Positions 11,655-22,705 of a DNA stretch of 64,000 nucleotides are shown piece after piece (the first letter of the stretch is position 1; the number at the start of each line of letters is the position of its first letter). A model generated the notes under the pieces. That model had not been told where the DNA came from. It made no database searches and saw only the letters and a program-made list of their open reading frames with translations. The DNA is from Akebia trifoliata (Eukaryota > Streptophyta > Magnoliopsida > Ranunculales > Lardizabalaceae): positions 12,445,658 through 12,509,657 of the forward strand of contig CM030704.1 of NCBI GenBank assembly GCA_017979445.1. The letters run 5' to 3'. The position numbers were made by a program, and so were the translations under genes.

Positions 11655-12965
11655 TGTCATATCGACTTCGTGTCGATGCCAGCTCCGTGTTGATGAAATC
11701 ATTTTTAAATTTTATCGACTCCGTGTCGATGCTAGCTCCATGTGATGAAATCATTTTTAAATTTTACTGCCTTCGTGTTGATTTCAACTCCGTGCTGATG
11801 GAATTCGTTTTTAAAAATTTTTACCGACTCCGGGTCAATGCCAGCTCCGTGCTTATGTAATCATTTTTAATTTTACCGACTCCGTGTCCATGCTAGCTCT
11901 GTGCTGATGAAATTATTTTTAAATTTTACCGACTCCGTGTCGATGCCAGCTCTGTGTTGATGAAATCATTTTTAAATTTTACCAGTTCCGTGCTGATGAA
12001 ATCACTTTTAAATTTTACCAACTCCGTGTCGATGCCAGCTTCGTGCTGATGAAATCGTTTTTAAATTTTACTGACTCCGTGTCGATGCCAGTTCCGTACT
12101 GATGAAATCGTTTTAAATTTTATCGACTCTGTGTCAATGCCAGCTCCGTGCTGATGAAATCATTTTTAAATTTTACCGACCCCGTGTCGATGCCAGCTCC
12201 GTGCTGATGTAATCATTTTTAATTTTATCGACTCTGTGTCGATGCCAGTTCCGTGCTGATGAAATCGGTTTTAAATTTTATCGACTCCGTTGCGATGCCA
12301 GTTCCGTGCTGATGAAATCATTTTTAAATTTTACCTACTCCGTTGCGATGCCAGTTCCGTGCTGATGAAATCGTTTTTAAATTTTATCGACTCCGTGTCG
12401 ATGCCAACTCCGTGCTGATGAAATCATTTTTAAATTTTATCGACTCCATGTCGATGCCAGCTCCATGCTGATGAAATCATTTTTAAATTTTACTGACTCT
12501 GTGTCGATATCAGCTCCGTGCTGATGTAATCATTTTTAATTTTATCGACTCCGTGTCGATGCCAGCTCCGTGCTGATGAAATCATTTTTAAATTTTACCA
12601 ACTACGTGTCGATGCCAGCTCCGTACTGATGAAATTCGTCTTTCAAAAGTTTTACCAACTCCGTGTCGATGCCAACTCCGTGCTGATGTAATCATTTTTA
12701 AATTTTACCAACTCCGTGTCAATGCCAGCTCCATGCTGATGACATCGTTTTTAAATTTTACCGACTCCGTGTCGATGCCAGCTCCGTGCTGATGAAATCG
12801 TTTTTAAATTTTACCGACTCCGTGTCGATGCCAGCCCCGTACGGATGTAATTCGTTTGCCAACTCCGTGTCGATACCAGCTCCGGTTGATGTAATTCTTT
12901 TTCAAAATGTTTTGCCAGTCCCGTGCTAATGCTGACTTCGTGTTGATGTCGGCTCCGTGCCAAAG
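11655..12965 (+). repeat. 53-bp minisatellite between ORF1 and gag
   Basis: About 24 units, 53 bp each, built as 'ccgactccgtgtcgatgccagctccgtgctgatgaaatca' plus an AT-rich 'tttttaaatttta' tail. Units vary by point changes. A few have shortened tails, and the last units (12840-12960) are more degenerate. It lies immediately 5' of gag. Ogre elements often carry tandem repeats in their untranslated regions. Each unit contains the internal near-repeat 'actccgtgtcgatgccagctccgtgctgatg', so it could fold on itself. Confidence 0.93.
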
Positions 12966-13153
12966 AACTCTTTTCTTTAAAACTTTTTTACTTCAAAATA
13001 AATAACTTTACTCAACCTAATAAAACGTCATGCATTTTCCTTTTTGTAAACAAGATAGTAACACTTGGTCCTCTGTACCTAAAGGGGGTCAAACGAAAGA
13101 AATATAAGCAGCCAGAGGAACCTCCGTATTTCCTTCAATCTTCAACTGTTACC

Positions 13154-15634
13154 ATGAGTACTTCCGGAGCAGCACAGCCCGCAACAGCCGAAACGTCAGA
13201 GGTTGACGCAAGGATAGCAACACTATTGGAAATGACTGAGAGGCAAGAAAATATGATGAGTGTCGTGTTAGCCAATGCCAGTTTTATACAAGTCCAGACA
13301 GCGCAGCACCATGCGTCAGGGTCAAATCAAGATCAACCCGAGCAACATCCGTAGGGACCACAGACCACCTTGCCACCCACAATGCCAGAATACCAAGGGC
13401 CCCCGCTCTATATTTCATAGAATCAACCCCCCCTGTGATCATTCCTGGTGATGAATGCGAGTACAGGGCCACAGAGGCCAAAAGTGCAACAGATGAAAAA
13501 TTGGCTCAGTAAATCGAGTCATTACAAGAAGAAATTAGGAGGATGAAAGGCCTCAATACTATGAGTGGAACTCGGTTCAAGGACCTCTGTTTTTACCCTA
13601 ATGCTCAATTACCGGCCAAATTCAAATGTCCGGAGTTTGAGAAGTACAGTGGGGTAGGGTGTCCTCTGCGGATCTCTGTGCCAATACGGTGAAGATGATA
13701 GGTTACTGGTGCAGTTGTTCCAAAGAAGCTTAACGGGGCCAGCCCTCAAATGGTTTTCTGGATTGAACCATACACTCATTAAGAACTGGCAAGACCTAGT
13801 TGAAATGTTCTGGCACAATTATAGATTCAATATGGATGTAGGTCTAGACCGAAATGACATGGCCAAAATGACACGAAAGCAAATGGAGAAGGTGAAAGAG
13901 TATACCCAGAGGTGGCGGGAATCTGCTTCACAAATGAGGCCCGCAATGACTGAACAAGAGATGAACACCACATTTATCTCGACTCTAGGGCATACCTTTT
14001 ATACCCATCTGGTGGGGCACACTACGGGCACATTTTCAAATATGGTACAAGTAGCAGATCGGGTCGAGGACGGGATTTGAACCGGTTTGATATTTGATTT
14101 TACAAGTTTGGGGACAGCGACAGGGATCCCCTCTCAGAGAAAGCCAGTGCCTGTGGAGAAGAAAAAAGAAGAGACACATGTCAACAATATACAACCCAGC
14201 CAACCTCTCTTTATTCAGGCACCAATTCAAAGACCACCGGCGCCACAAGTCCCTTGGACGCCAGTACCTCAAGACGCCGGGGCTCCAGCACCGCAGAACC
14301 CTTTTCGCACAGTTCCTTTTCAAGTACAACCAGGACCGCGACAAACTCAACAAGCACGACCCAACAGGGTATTCACCAGATTGCCTATGACCCTGACAGA
14401 ATTGCTTCCGATCTTACTCAGAGGAAAGTACCTCTCAAAACGACCACCAAATCCAGAGGCTGCGAAAGGACCAGGATATAACCCCAGCTTGTTTTGTGAA
14501 TTTCATATGGGTGCACCGGGGCACTCTACAGATCAGTGCTGGCAACTCAAGCACCAGGTGCAAAATTTGATAAATAAGGAAGTGCTCATACTGGATGGAC
14601 TTGCAAACCCCACTCAACAACAAAACATCAATCAAAACCCCCTACCTACCCACAATGGAGAGGGAAGTGGGCATAGGGTAAATGTCATTCATAGGGAATC
14701 CAATTTTAACCCATCAACTTTGATAGCTCCCATCGGATTGAAAATCAGGATCCATCTAGCAAAAGAAACAGAAACACCAACAGTTCACACCATCGACCAG
14801 TACACAACAAATCCACTTTGAAACTCGCAATTGCCCCTCAGAATGGCTGACCTCACCATCCATCCCACTCATCAAATTTCCAATACTGCTACCCGACCAC
14901 CTTTCATTATACTATATACATATCCAAATTCTCAATATACGACTCGACCACCCCTTCATATACCTTACACTTTACGACCACCACTAGTCATTCCTTACAC
15001 TTCACCAGTCCCTCAAGTAGTTCCTCACATCACTACTACAGCCAAAACACAGCCACTACCCCTCATCCTCAATGTAAAACCTGATCCATCCCCAATAACC
15101 ATACACTCACCAAAACCCTTTCCATGTAACTATAACCAAGCAGTCCCCTGGAGCTACGAGACGACTATCACCATATCAGCAGGGGTCGAGACGATGAAAA
15201 AGGCAATGGTAGCTGACATTGGCCACATGAACAAAATAGGAAGGTTCCAAAAAGGGATAAGCATCAGGGAAGGAACGAAAGAAATAGTGGATGAAGAGAA
15301 AAGAAAGGAAAAGGGGAAGGGCAAGATAAACAAAGAGAGTAAGGAAGAGAAAATGGGGAAAGTGACAGACAGCGAAGCAGCAGACTTCATTAAGCTCATT
15401 CACAAGAGTGAGCACAATATCGTGGATCAGCTAAACAAACAGTCGGCTCAGATCAACATTCTAGGTGTTCTACAAAAGTCAGAAAAACATCAAGAAGCAC
15501 TATTGAGAATTCTGGAAAAATCACATGTACCTTCGACTACTTCGTCAGCACAGCTAGAACAAATAGTAAGTCAGATCATGGCTCCCAACCCCATCGTTTT
15601 CACAGAAAGTGAGTTCGTGCCAGAGGGACGGGGG
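13154..15634 (+). pseudogene. gag of the Ogre-like element (broken; gag-pol cut at 15634)
   Basis: The ATG at 13154 opens MSTSGAAQPATAETSEVDAR, followed by stops and frameshifts to about 13700. The segment GLNTMSGTRFKDLCFYPNAQ (13550-13610), a small deletion near 13660, then LVQLFQRSLTGPALKWFSGL (13709 on) mark the conserved gag core of Tat/Ogre elements. A CCHC-like knuckle CEFHMGAPGHSTDQCW lies near 14490-14540. Between the core and the knuckle is a proline- and glutamine-rich linker. The last 130 codons are lysine- and glutamate-rich. The frame runs open to 15634, where a foreign element starts. The same frame resumes at 20937, after the second TSD copy (20932-20936), so gag and protease formed one polyprotein. 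Confidence 0.85.
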
Positions 15635-16705
15635 TGAAAGCGCCATCGATCCGCGGGGTGCGCGGATCCACTTTTGACCCTTGAGGTTTGGGAGTCGCCA
15701 CCTAGTTATTATGGTCTAGGAACCAAACTGACTCTAAAATGGATAAAAACTAATCTATTACAGAAAATCTGAATCCGGGGATCATGTTACGGGGTTGGAA
15801 GGTATTAGGCACCAACCCCGCCCGGTCATTGCCGGTCTCTACTTATCCCAAATAAATCTACATCGCTAATGACAAACCTAGATTAAAAAATAATAATAAA
15901 AAAACTTACCTTCGATCTGCAAAAGTGTTATTACCTCAGATCTGGTGAAAACGGCTCCTTGTACCGTATTCCTTACTTCGTTCTATCTCTGGATTTGATT
16001 CCTGATCTCCGAGGTAAGGTATCTCCTTCTTGGATCTGGGTGCTTCAAATTTATTGTGGATTTTTGGGATATTTTTGAGAGGTTTTTGGGTGTTTTTTAG
16101 GCTAAAATCGGAGTAGGGGTGTTAGGGAAGGAGTTGGGGCTCCAAAATTAGGGTTTTGGGGAGGTTGTGGAGGCTTCTTCACCTACTTTTTCTAGGGTTT
16201 TTTCTTTGATACCAAAATAGGGTGTGGAGGCTCCTATTTATAAAGTTTTTAAAAGCATTAGGGTTTGATTAGGGTTTCTTTTAGAGTTTTAATTAGGGTT
16301 TAGACTTTGGTCTCATGAGATGGACTTAGTCTTTAGGGTTTTGACTTAGGGTTTTGACTTTAGTCTTATGAGATTGACTTGATTAGTTTAGATTAGGGTT
16401 TTGATTTAGGATTTTGACTTTAGTCTTATGAGATTGACTTGATTAGTTTAGATTAGGGTTTTGATTTAGGGTTTTGACCTTAGTCTTATGAGATTGACTT
16501 TAATACTTGACTTTAGTCTTACTTAATTGACTTTAATTTTGACTTTAGTCTTATTTGATTGACTTTAATATCTTGACTTTAGTTTTGCTTGATTGACTTT
16601 TAATTTTTGGAGAACCCCCCTATATTATATCTTTGATTCTTTGGACCCCCAAATGGAGGGGTCATTAAAGAAATATCTTGCGAACCATCAACAATTTTTC
16701 TTAAA
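15635..16705 (-). repeat. Downstream LTR of the nested element (U3 start missing)
   Basis: Nearly identical to 19683-20747 (blocks such as 'ggtttgggagtcgccacctagttattatgg' and the 'gattagggttttgatttagg' repeats). The similarity stops at 'gaaccatcaacaatttttct', leaving out the U3 terminus of the other LTR. The reverse TATA block CTATTTATAAAG lies near 16235. Its high identity to the partner LTR points to a recent insertion. Confidence 0.85.
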
Positions 16706-17290
16706 ACCTCTTTGAAGGTGAAATTAACCAATTTCAGTGTCACCCCCTTGATAACATTTTAAATGAACCCTGAGATTTTATTGAATTTTGTGCACCAATC
16801 CATTAAACAATTCATCCATTCAATGATTATTCAGAAGGAAAATAATTTTATTGCACTCTTGAAAATAATGTTTTTATTGAATAACAATTTTCACAATTCT
16901 GATTATTTTTTGCAATCATTTTCTTTTTAGAAAAACATATTTCGATAATTTTACAAGGTCCATGCAAAAAATAGATTTTTAGTAAAAAACATATTTCAAA
17001 AATTTTCCACACAAACATAGATCTTTTGTAAATCATTTTCTTCTCTTTTGGAAAATATTTTCTTCTGAAAATATTTTTCTCTGAAAAAAAGTTTTTTATT
17101 TGGAAATCATTTTCTCTTGGAAAATCTTGTTCTTATGAAAAATATTTTTTGGAAAACGTTTTTTCTTAGAAAATATTTTTTCTAGAGAATAACACTTTTT
17201 GTGGAAAACACTTCTTTTGGAAAATATTTTTTTTTCTGGGAAATATTTTACCTTTGTAAACTATTTTTCTTCTTTGAAAATTTGATTTCT
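16706..17290. other. AT-rich interior of the nested element
   Basis: Low-complexity series of 'ggaaaatattttt' and 'ttctttgg' motifs (17030-17280), probably short degenerate tandem repeats. No gene seen. Confidence 0.5.
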
Positions 17291-18290
17291 ATTTCGATTT
17301 AAATGGCCCGGTCCATTAGGACTGTTGGATCGGGATGGACTGGGTCATTATTATAAAAGAATGGATTGTTTATTGAGTCGGTGCACCCATTTTGATTTTC
17401 AAAAACAATATTTTTGATCTTTGAGGACAATCATACACTCTGATCTCACCATTCACATCACTCACATACATTCATCAATCAACGGACTCCATTCAATAAA
17501 CAACCCGGGAACACCCACGATAAGTTCGAGTTGTGACCTACTGGGAAGGTTTCTAGACTCTAAGCTTACTACGTGCAATGCATTTTTATCTAGTCACCCT
17601 TGCCCAAGCACACCTATATACCTTTCGATACGTGGTGACTTGGTTTGATATACCTTATAGGTGATAATCTAAAACCTCAATTCACTTCTCTAAAGCCAAA
17701 AACAGCCAGTTTGATCTCCAGTTGAGAGGTGGTGCACAATGCTGAGCAAGGGCCCACTTAAATACCTCTCGTCTAGAATAGACGTAGTCTATCGCCCTCG
17801 TACAGTAGGGTACATCGGGGCAAGATCTGCTTAGACACCGATTTTGACCAAGAAGTGCAATTGATATACTTAGATTATCTTTTATACCTACGGGTACGAG
17901 TCAAGGGTTGTAGCTTTCATAAATGGTTTGGCATCTCACGAGGGGACCGACCACGTACTAGTACTACGTTGGCAATCGGGACATGTGATTGTGTGGCTTA
18001 CAATAGGTCGAAGGCTCAGGTCGTTCCAGCCTGGGTGCATCAATATATCTCTCAGAATCACCTGATCAGACGGTATTGATGCCCCAGTTTGATATACCCT
18101 AAGGTACGTGACTGGAGTTGTGGGTTTCATGAATGACGTCGCATCTCCGAAGAGACCGGGCCACGCACTACTGCCACGTTGGCTAAATGGGACGTGTAAG
18201 TGCTCAAAACAGTAAACGTGCATGTGGTGTGTGCAAAACAGGGTGGGGTGTGCCCGGGGCCTTTTTCAAACACATGGGCCCATGGGCTAT
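17290..18290 (-). other. Leader module shared with the Ogre-like element
   Basis: As reverse complement this segment matches 7240-7522 plus 9265-10010. Shared landmarks are the 'gtgcccggggc' block (18250), the 'tagtactacgttggcaatcgggacatgtg' block (17955) and the 'ggcccggtccatt' block (17305). No intact ORF. It shows common descent of the two elements' leaders, or a leader swap. Confidence 0.7.
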
Positions 18291-18640
18291 ATTATGTCAT
18301 CACATATGGATATCAAATGAATATTGATCAAGAAAATAATACAAAACCCATCACATCGAAATTAAGATGAAAGCAAACACATCACAAATATATCTGTAGA
18401 GATCATGGCACATTATATGGGCATATAACACAAATAATAATTAATCCGATCCAACATTAAAAAAGCCCATAAATTTGTTGTCTATGGTCTAATCAAGGGT
18501 TATTTTTGGGTGATCCAAAATAAATCGAGATTCCAATAGATGTTACATTGATGATAGAATGACAATGGTTGAGATGAGCTCACTCTCAGGAACATTAATT
18601 GTGCTAACATTAGATAAATTCGAATTTTCTGTGAATTTGG
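18291..18640. other. Nested element interior, no gene
   Basis: AT-rich sequence between the shared leader module and the tandem array. I see nothing recognisable in it. Confidence 0.4.
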
Positions 18641-19674
18641 AAAATACAATCCGAACTTACATCGATGATATCTAAGGCTCCCGATAACGAAATCGAGTGA
18701 AATCAATTTTTAAATTAATCTACTCGATGAGATCTACATTTTATTAAGAGGTGCCTAGACTTAATTCTCAACAGAATGTTCTGTAAAAACGTTTTAACGT
18801 TGCTGTCCCAACCTTCATTCAGAAACAATTCTAGATTTACATATTGAACTTGCATTGATGATATCTAAGGCTTCTGATAATGAAATCGAGTGAACTCAGG
18901 TTCTAAATTAATCTACTCGATGAGATCTATGTTTTACTAAGAGGTTCCCAGACTTAATTCTCAATAGAATATTCTGTGAAAACGTTTTAACATTGCTATC
19001 CCAACCTTCATTCAACAACAATTCCAGATTTACAGATTGAACTTGCATCGATGATATCTAAGGCTTCCGATAATGAAATTGAGTGAACTCAGATTCTAAA
19101 TTAATCTACTCGATGAGATCTACGTTTTATTAAAAGGTTTCCAGACTTAATTCTCACTAGAATATTTTGTAAAAAAGTTTTAACATTACTGTCCCAACAA
19201 CAATTCCAGATTTACAGATTGAACTTGCATCGATGATATCTAAGGCTTCCGATAATGAAATTGAGTGAACTCAGATTCTAAATTAATCTACTCGATGAGA
19301 TCTACGTTTTATTAAAGGTTCCTAGACTTAATTATCACTAGAATGTTTTGTAAAAAAGTTTTAACATTACTGTCCCAACAACAATTCCAGATTTACAGAT
19401 TGAACTTGCATCGATGATATCTAAGGCTTCCGATAATGAAATTGAGTGAACTCAGATTCTAAATTAATCTACTCGATGAGATCTACGTTTTATTAAAGAT
19501 TCCCAGACTTAATTCTCACTAGAATGTTTTGTAAAAAAGTTTTAACATTGCTGTCGCAACTTTCATTCAACAACAATTCCAGATTTATAGATTGAACTTG
19601 CATCGATGATATCTAAGGCTTCCGATAATGAAATTGAGTGAATTCAAGTTCTAAATTAATCTACTCGAAATGGA
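18640..19674. repeat. Tandem array of 181-193-bp units
   Basis: About 5.5 units. The marker 'attccagatttacagattgaacttgcatcgatgatatc' recurs at about 18828, 19021, 19203, 19384 and 19576. Units with the extra 13-bp 'tttcattcaacaac' segment are 192-193 bp and those without it are 181-182 bp. The array sits directly beside the primer-binding site of the nested minus-strand element, so it is in its leader. Confidence 0.9.
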
Positions 19675-19682
19675 GTCGCCAC

Positions 19683-20931
19683 TGAAACCGCCCTCGATCC
19701 GCGGGGTGCGCGGATCCGCTTTTGACCCTTGAGGTTTGGGAGTCGCCACCTAGTTATTATGGTCTAGGAACCAAACTGACTCTAAAATGGATAAAAACTA
19801 ATCTATTACAGAAAATCTGAATCCGGGTATCATGTTACGGGGTTGGAAGGTGTTAGGCACCAACCTCGCCCGGTCATTGTCGGTCTCTACTTATCCCAAA
19901 TAAATCTACATCACTAATGACAAACCTAGATTAAAAAATAATAATAAAAAAACTTACCTTCGATCTGCAAAAGTGTTATTCCCTTAGATCTGGTGAAAAC
20001 GGCTCCTTGTACCGTATTCCTTACTTCGTTCTATCTCCGGATTTGATTCCTGATCTCCGAGGTAAGGTATCTCCTTCTTGGATCTGAGTGCTTCGAATTT
20101 ATTGTGGATTTTTGGGATGTTTTTGAGAGGTTTTTGGGTATTTTTTAGGCTAAAATCGGAGTAGGGGTGTTAGGGAAGGAGTTGGGGCTCCAAAATTAGG
20201 GTTTTGGGGAGGTTGTGGAGGCTTCTTCACCTACTTTTTCTAGGGTTTTTCTTTGATACCAAAATAGGGTGTGGAGGCTCCTATTTATAAAGTTTTTAAA
20301 AGCATTAGGATTTGATTAGGGTTTCTTTAGAGTTTTAATTAGGGTTTAGACTTTGGTCTCATGAGATGGACTTAGTCTTTAGGGTTTTGACTTAGGGTTT
20401 TGACTTTAGTCTTATGAGATTGACTTGATTAGTTTAGATTAGGGTTTTGATTTAGGATTTTGACTTTAGTCTTATGAGATTGACTTGATTAGTTTAGATT
20501 AGGGTTTTGATTTAGGGTTTTGACCTTAGTCTTATGAGATTGACTTTAATACTTGACTTTAGTCTTACTTAATTGACTTTAATTTTGACTTTAGTCTTAT
20601 TTGATTGACTTTAATATCTTGACTTTAGTTTTGCTTGATTGACTTTTAATTTTTGGAGAACCCCCCTCTATTATATCTTTGATTCTTTGGACCCCCAAAT
20701 GGAGGGGTCATTAAAGAAATATCTTGCGAACCATCAACAATTTTTCTGGGGTCGTATTTTCCTAGTGTAGCATGATTTCTAAGTTTTGTCTGTTCGAGAT
20801 ACCTCATCCGGATTTCTGAAACATATCTAGTAACAAAATAAAGCATTGGAATAGACATCCATCATTGGGAACCTTTGCGATCGGGTTGACGAGTTGATTA
20901 ATCAGGCGAGTGCAAAAATGGGATGTCTACA
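19683..20931 (-). repeat. Upstream LTR of the nested element
   Basis: 1.25 kb; read on the minus strand it starts TGTAGACATCCC and ends GGGCGGTTTCA, followed by the PBS-like GTGGCGACTCC. The minus-strand TATA box is at 20281-20292 (CTTTATAAATAG). It is about 0.5 kb shorter than the solo LTR at 7523-9264 because an internal AT-rich segment is absent. Confidence 0.88.
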
Positions 20932-22705
20932 GGGGGCATGTTGAACCATTAAATAGTATGGTCATGTGCAAGGGCATGATGGTTGCAAAGGTGATAATCA
21001 ATAATGGTTCGGCCCTCAATGTCTGTCCTCTGGAAATCTTTCGAAAACTTAATACGGACTGGTCGCATGTTAAACCCAACAATAAGATTGTTCGAGGTTT
21101 CAACAGCTCGAAAAGGGACTCTCTAGGAGAGAGATTTACCAATCACTATAGGACCATGCACCTTGGAGGTAACATTCAAGGTCATGGAGATACCTACAAC
21201 CTTCAACTTGCTGCTAGGCAGGCCATTGATCCATATTGCTAAGGCTGTACCTTCCTCTTTGCACCAAATAGTTAAATTTATTATGGGGCAGAGGATGATA
21301 TCAGTACTAGCAGAAAACTTGATTCCAGCTGGGAAAGCTCCAGACTTCCCCTTTATTGACATAGAGATGACGAAAGACAAGGCGTTATATCATTCCTATC
21401 AGTTTGCGACTGTTAATCACGTCGATAAAGGATAAGATAAGGTAAAGGCAGAACTAATTTGATGATTGGTCGAGTCTTGAAGAAAGCTGGTTACTGACCC
21501 AGGCAAAGGTTAGGACCAAGAAGAAAAGGGATAGCTACGCCCGTTGAAGTAAAGAAGCACACTCTTTATTTCGGTTTGGGGTTCAGACCTACGAAAAATG
21601 ATATATCAGATATGATCAACATAAAAAAAGAACTTCGACTAGCAAGGAAGAAAAATTGTGAACCAAATGTTTGGAATCTGGGCAAGGTTCCTCACATCAG
21701 CATCAGCTTCCCGAAATCACAAGTCAGACCCGATAATTTATCAGAACCACTGCCAACAAAGCCAGCCAGAAAGAAGAAAACAGTAAGTTTCAAACCCCAA
21801 CGCATTAAAAAAGACTCAATTGTTGAGTCCCAACTATCCCTCGTGGAGGGCATTGATGTCTTATTCAATGGGGATTCCAATGAGAATTTAACAGAAATGA
21901 CAAGGTAACCTACAAAAGTAGAAATCATCATGAACAAAGAAAAAGATTCACCCATCCCCACTGGCATTGACTGGGCATCAGTCATCATCCCACCAAGCTT
22001 GGGAGGAGCTATGCCCAATTCTAACAATAATCCAGCAGAGATCATGGTCATTACCGAACCACCAAACAAACCACCTTATCACCTCATCTACCCCATCAAG
22101 GAAAGGGAGATTTTGAACAATTGGGAATAATTCCCTCTAACCCTTGAGGCTGCTGAGGCCTAAAAAAAAAATGCCGTTAGGCAAAATCAATTTGCCCGAG
22201 GATCATAACGAGCCCTCGTCTTCTAGTAAAGACTGTTTTGAGGGCTCCTTATCTTTACTAATGCATGACTACTGTTCTTATTTCAGATGTCAGGAAAATA
22301 GCACCCAAAAATCAAAAAAATCAAATAGCATTCAAAAATCAAAAAAGTCTTCAAAAAATAAAAAAATCAAAAAACTTTCAAAATCTCAAAAAAATAGATA
22401 TTTTTCAAAAATCAAAAAAAGAGTTTTCTCATAATTTAAAGGATTTGTCTTACTCGAATGGACCTTTGGACATAACAGAATATGAAAGGGATAAGTATGA
22501 CTTTGATCTCGAACTCGACTTTGATCTCATGAGAATTGAGGAAGAGTCTGAGGACGAAGTGAAATACCCTCTTAAAGAAATCAAAGATATTCTACAACGA
22601 CATGAAAAAGGTGTTCAGCCAAACATTGAGGATACAGACTCAATTAATCTCGGTACTGAAGATGACCCACGTATTGTAAAAATTGGAGCCTTATTAACCC
22701 CTTAA
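20932..22705 (+). pseudogene. Protease region and pol linker of the Ogre-like element
   Basis: The frame continues the gag polyprotein across the nested insertion. The retropepsin region shows VIINNGSALNVCPLEIF. The usual catalytic Asp-Asn-Gly-Ser (or D-S/T-G) reads Asn-Asn-Gly-Ser, so the active-site Asp appears lost. A frameshift near 21125-21165 moves to FKVMEIPTTFNLLLGRPLIH, the flap-to-C-terminal part. The linker GFRPTKNDISDMINIKKELR (21576 on) and IDWASVIIPP... region is typical of Tat/Ogre pol. A polylysine-coding, A-rich stretch (22300-22430) follows a TTCTTATTTCAG sequence (22275-22286). That sequence is a possible 3' splice site, because Ogre elements are known to carry an intron in this part of pol; no convincing donor was found. 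Confidence 0.75.

Larger units (their letters stand above)
15635..20931 (-). mobile_element. Nested non-autonomous LTR retrotransposon inside gag-pol
   Basis: 5.3 kb in minus orientation: left boundary TGAAAGCGCC, right boundary GGGATGTCTACA, with perfect 5-bp TSDs GGGGG (15630-15634 and 20932-20936). The upstream LTR is 19683-20931. Its PBS-like GTGGCGACTCC lies at about 19672-19682. The downstream LTR is 15635-about 16705 and lacks the first 185 bp or so of U3. The interior has no gag or pol. It holds a 181-193-bp tandem array and a leader module shared with the host Ogre-like element. The lack of coding capacity together with LTRs and PBS fits a large retrotransposon derivative mobilised by related elements. 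Confidence 0.88.

Noticed and set aside
11655..12965. Regular repeats separated by AT-rich spacers, superficially CRISPR-like
   Set aside because: The 'spacers' are the same AT-rich sequence in every unit, the context is a plant retrotransposon and there are no cas-like genes. It is a minisatellite.
13284..13818. Minus-strand open frames across gag
   Set aside because: They overlap conserved + strand gag motifs and have no family features, so they are shadows.
14036..15415. Hydrophobic minus-strand frames opposite the gag C-terminus (membrane-protein-like)
   Set aside because: They are reverse readings of the lysine/glutamate-rich gag tail. Phe/Leu/Ser-rich antisense of AAG/GAA codons is expected by chance.
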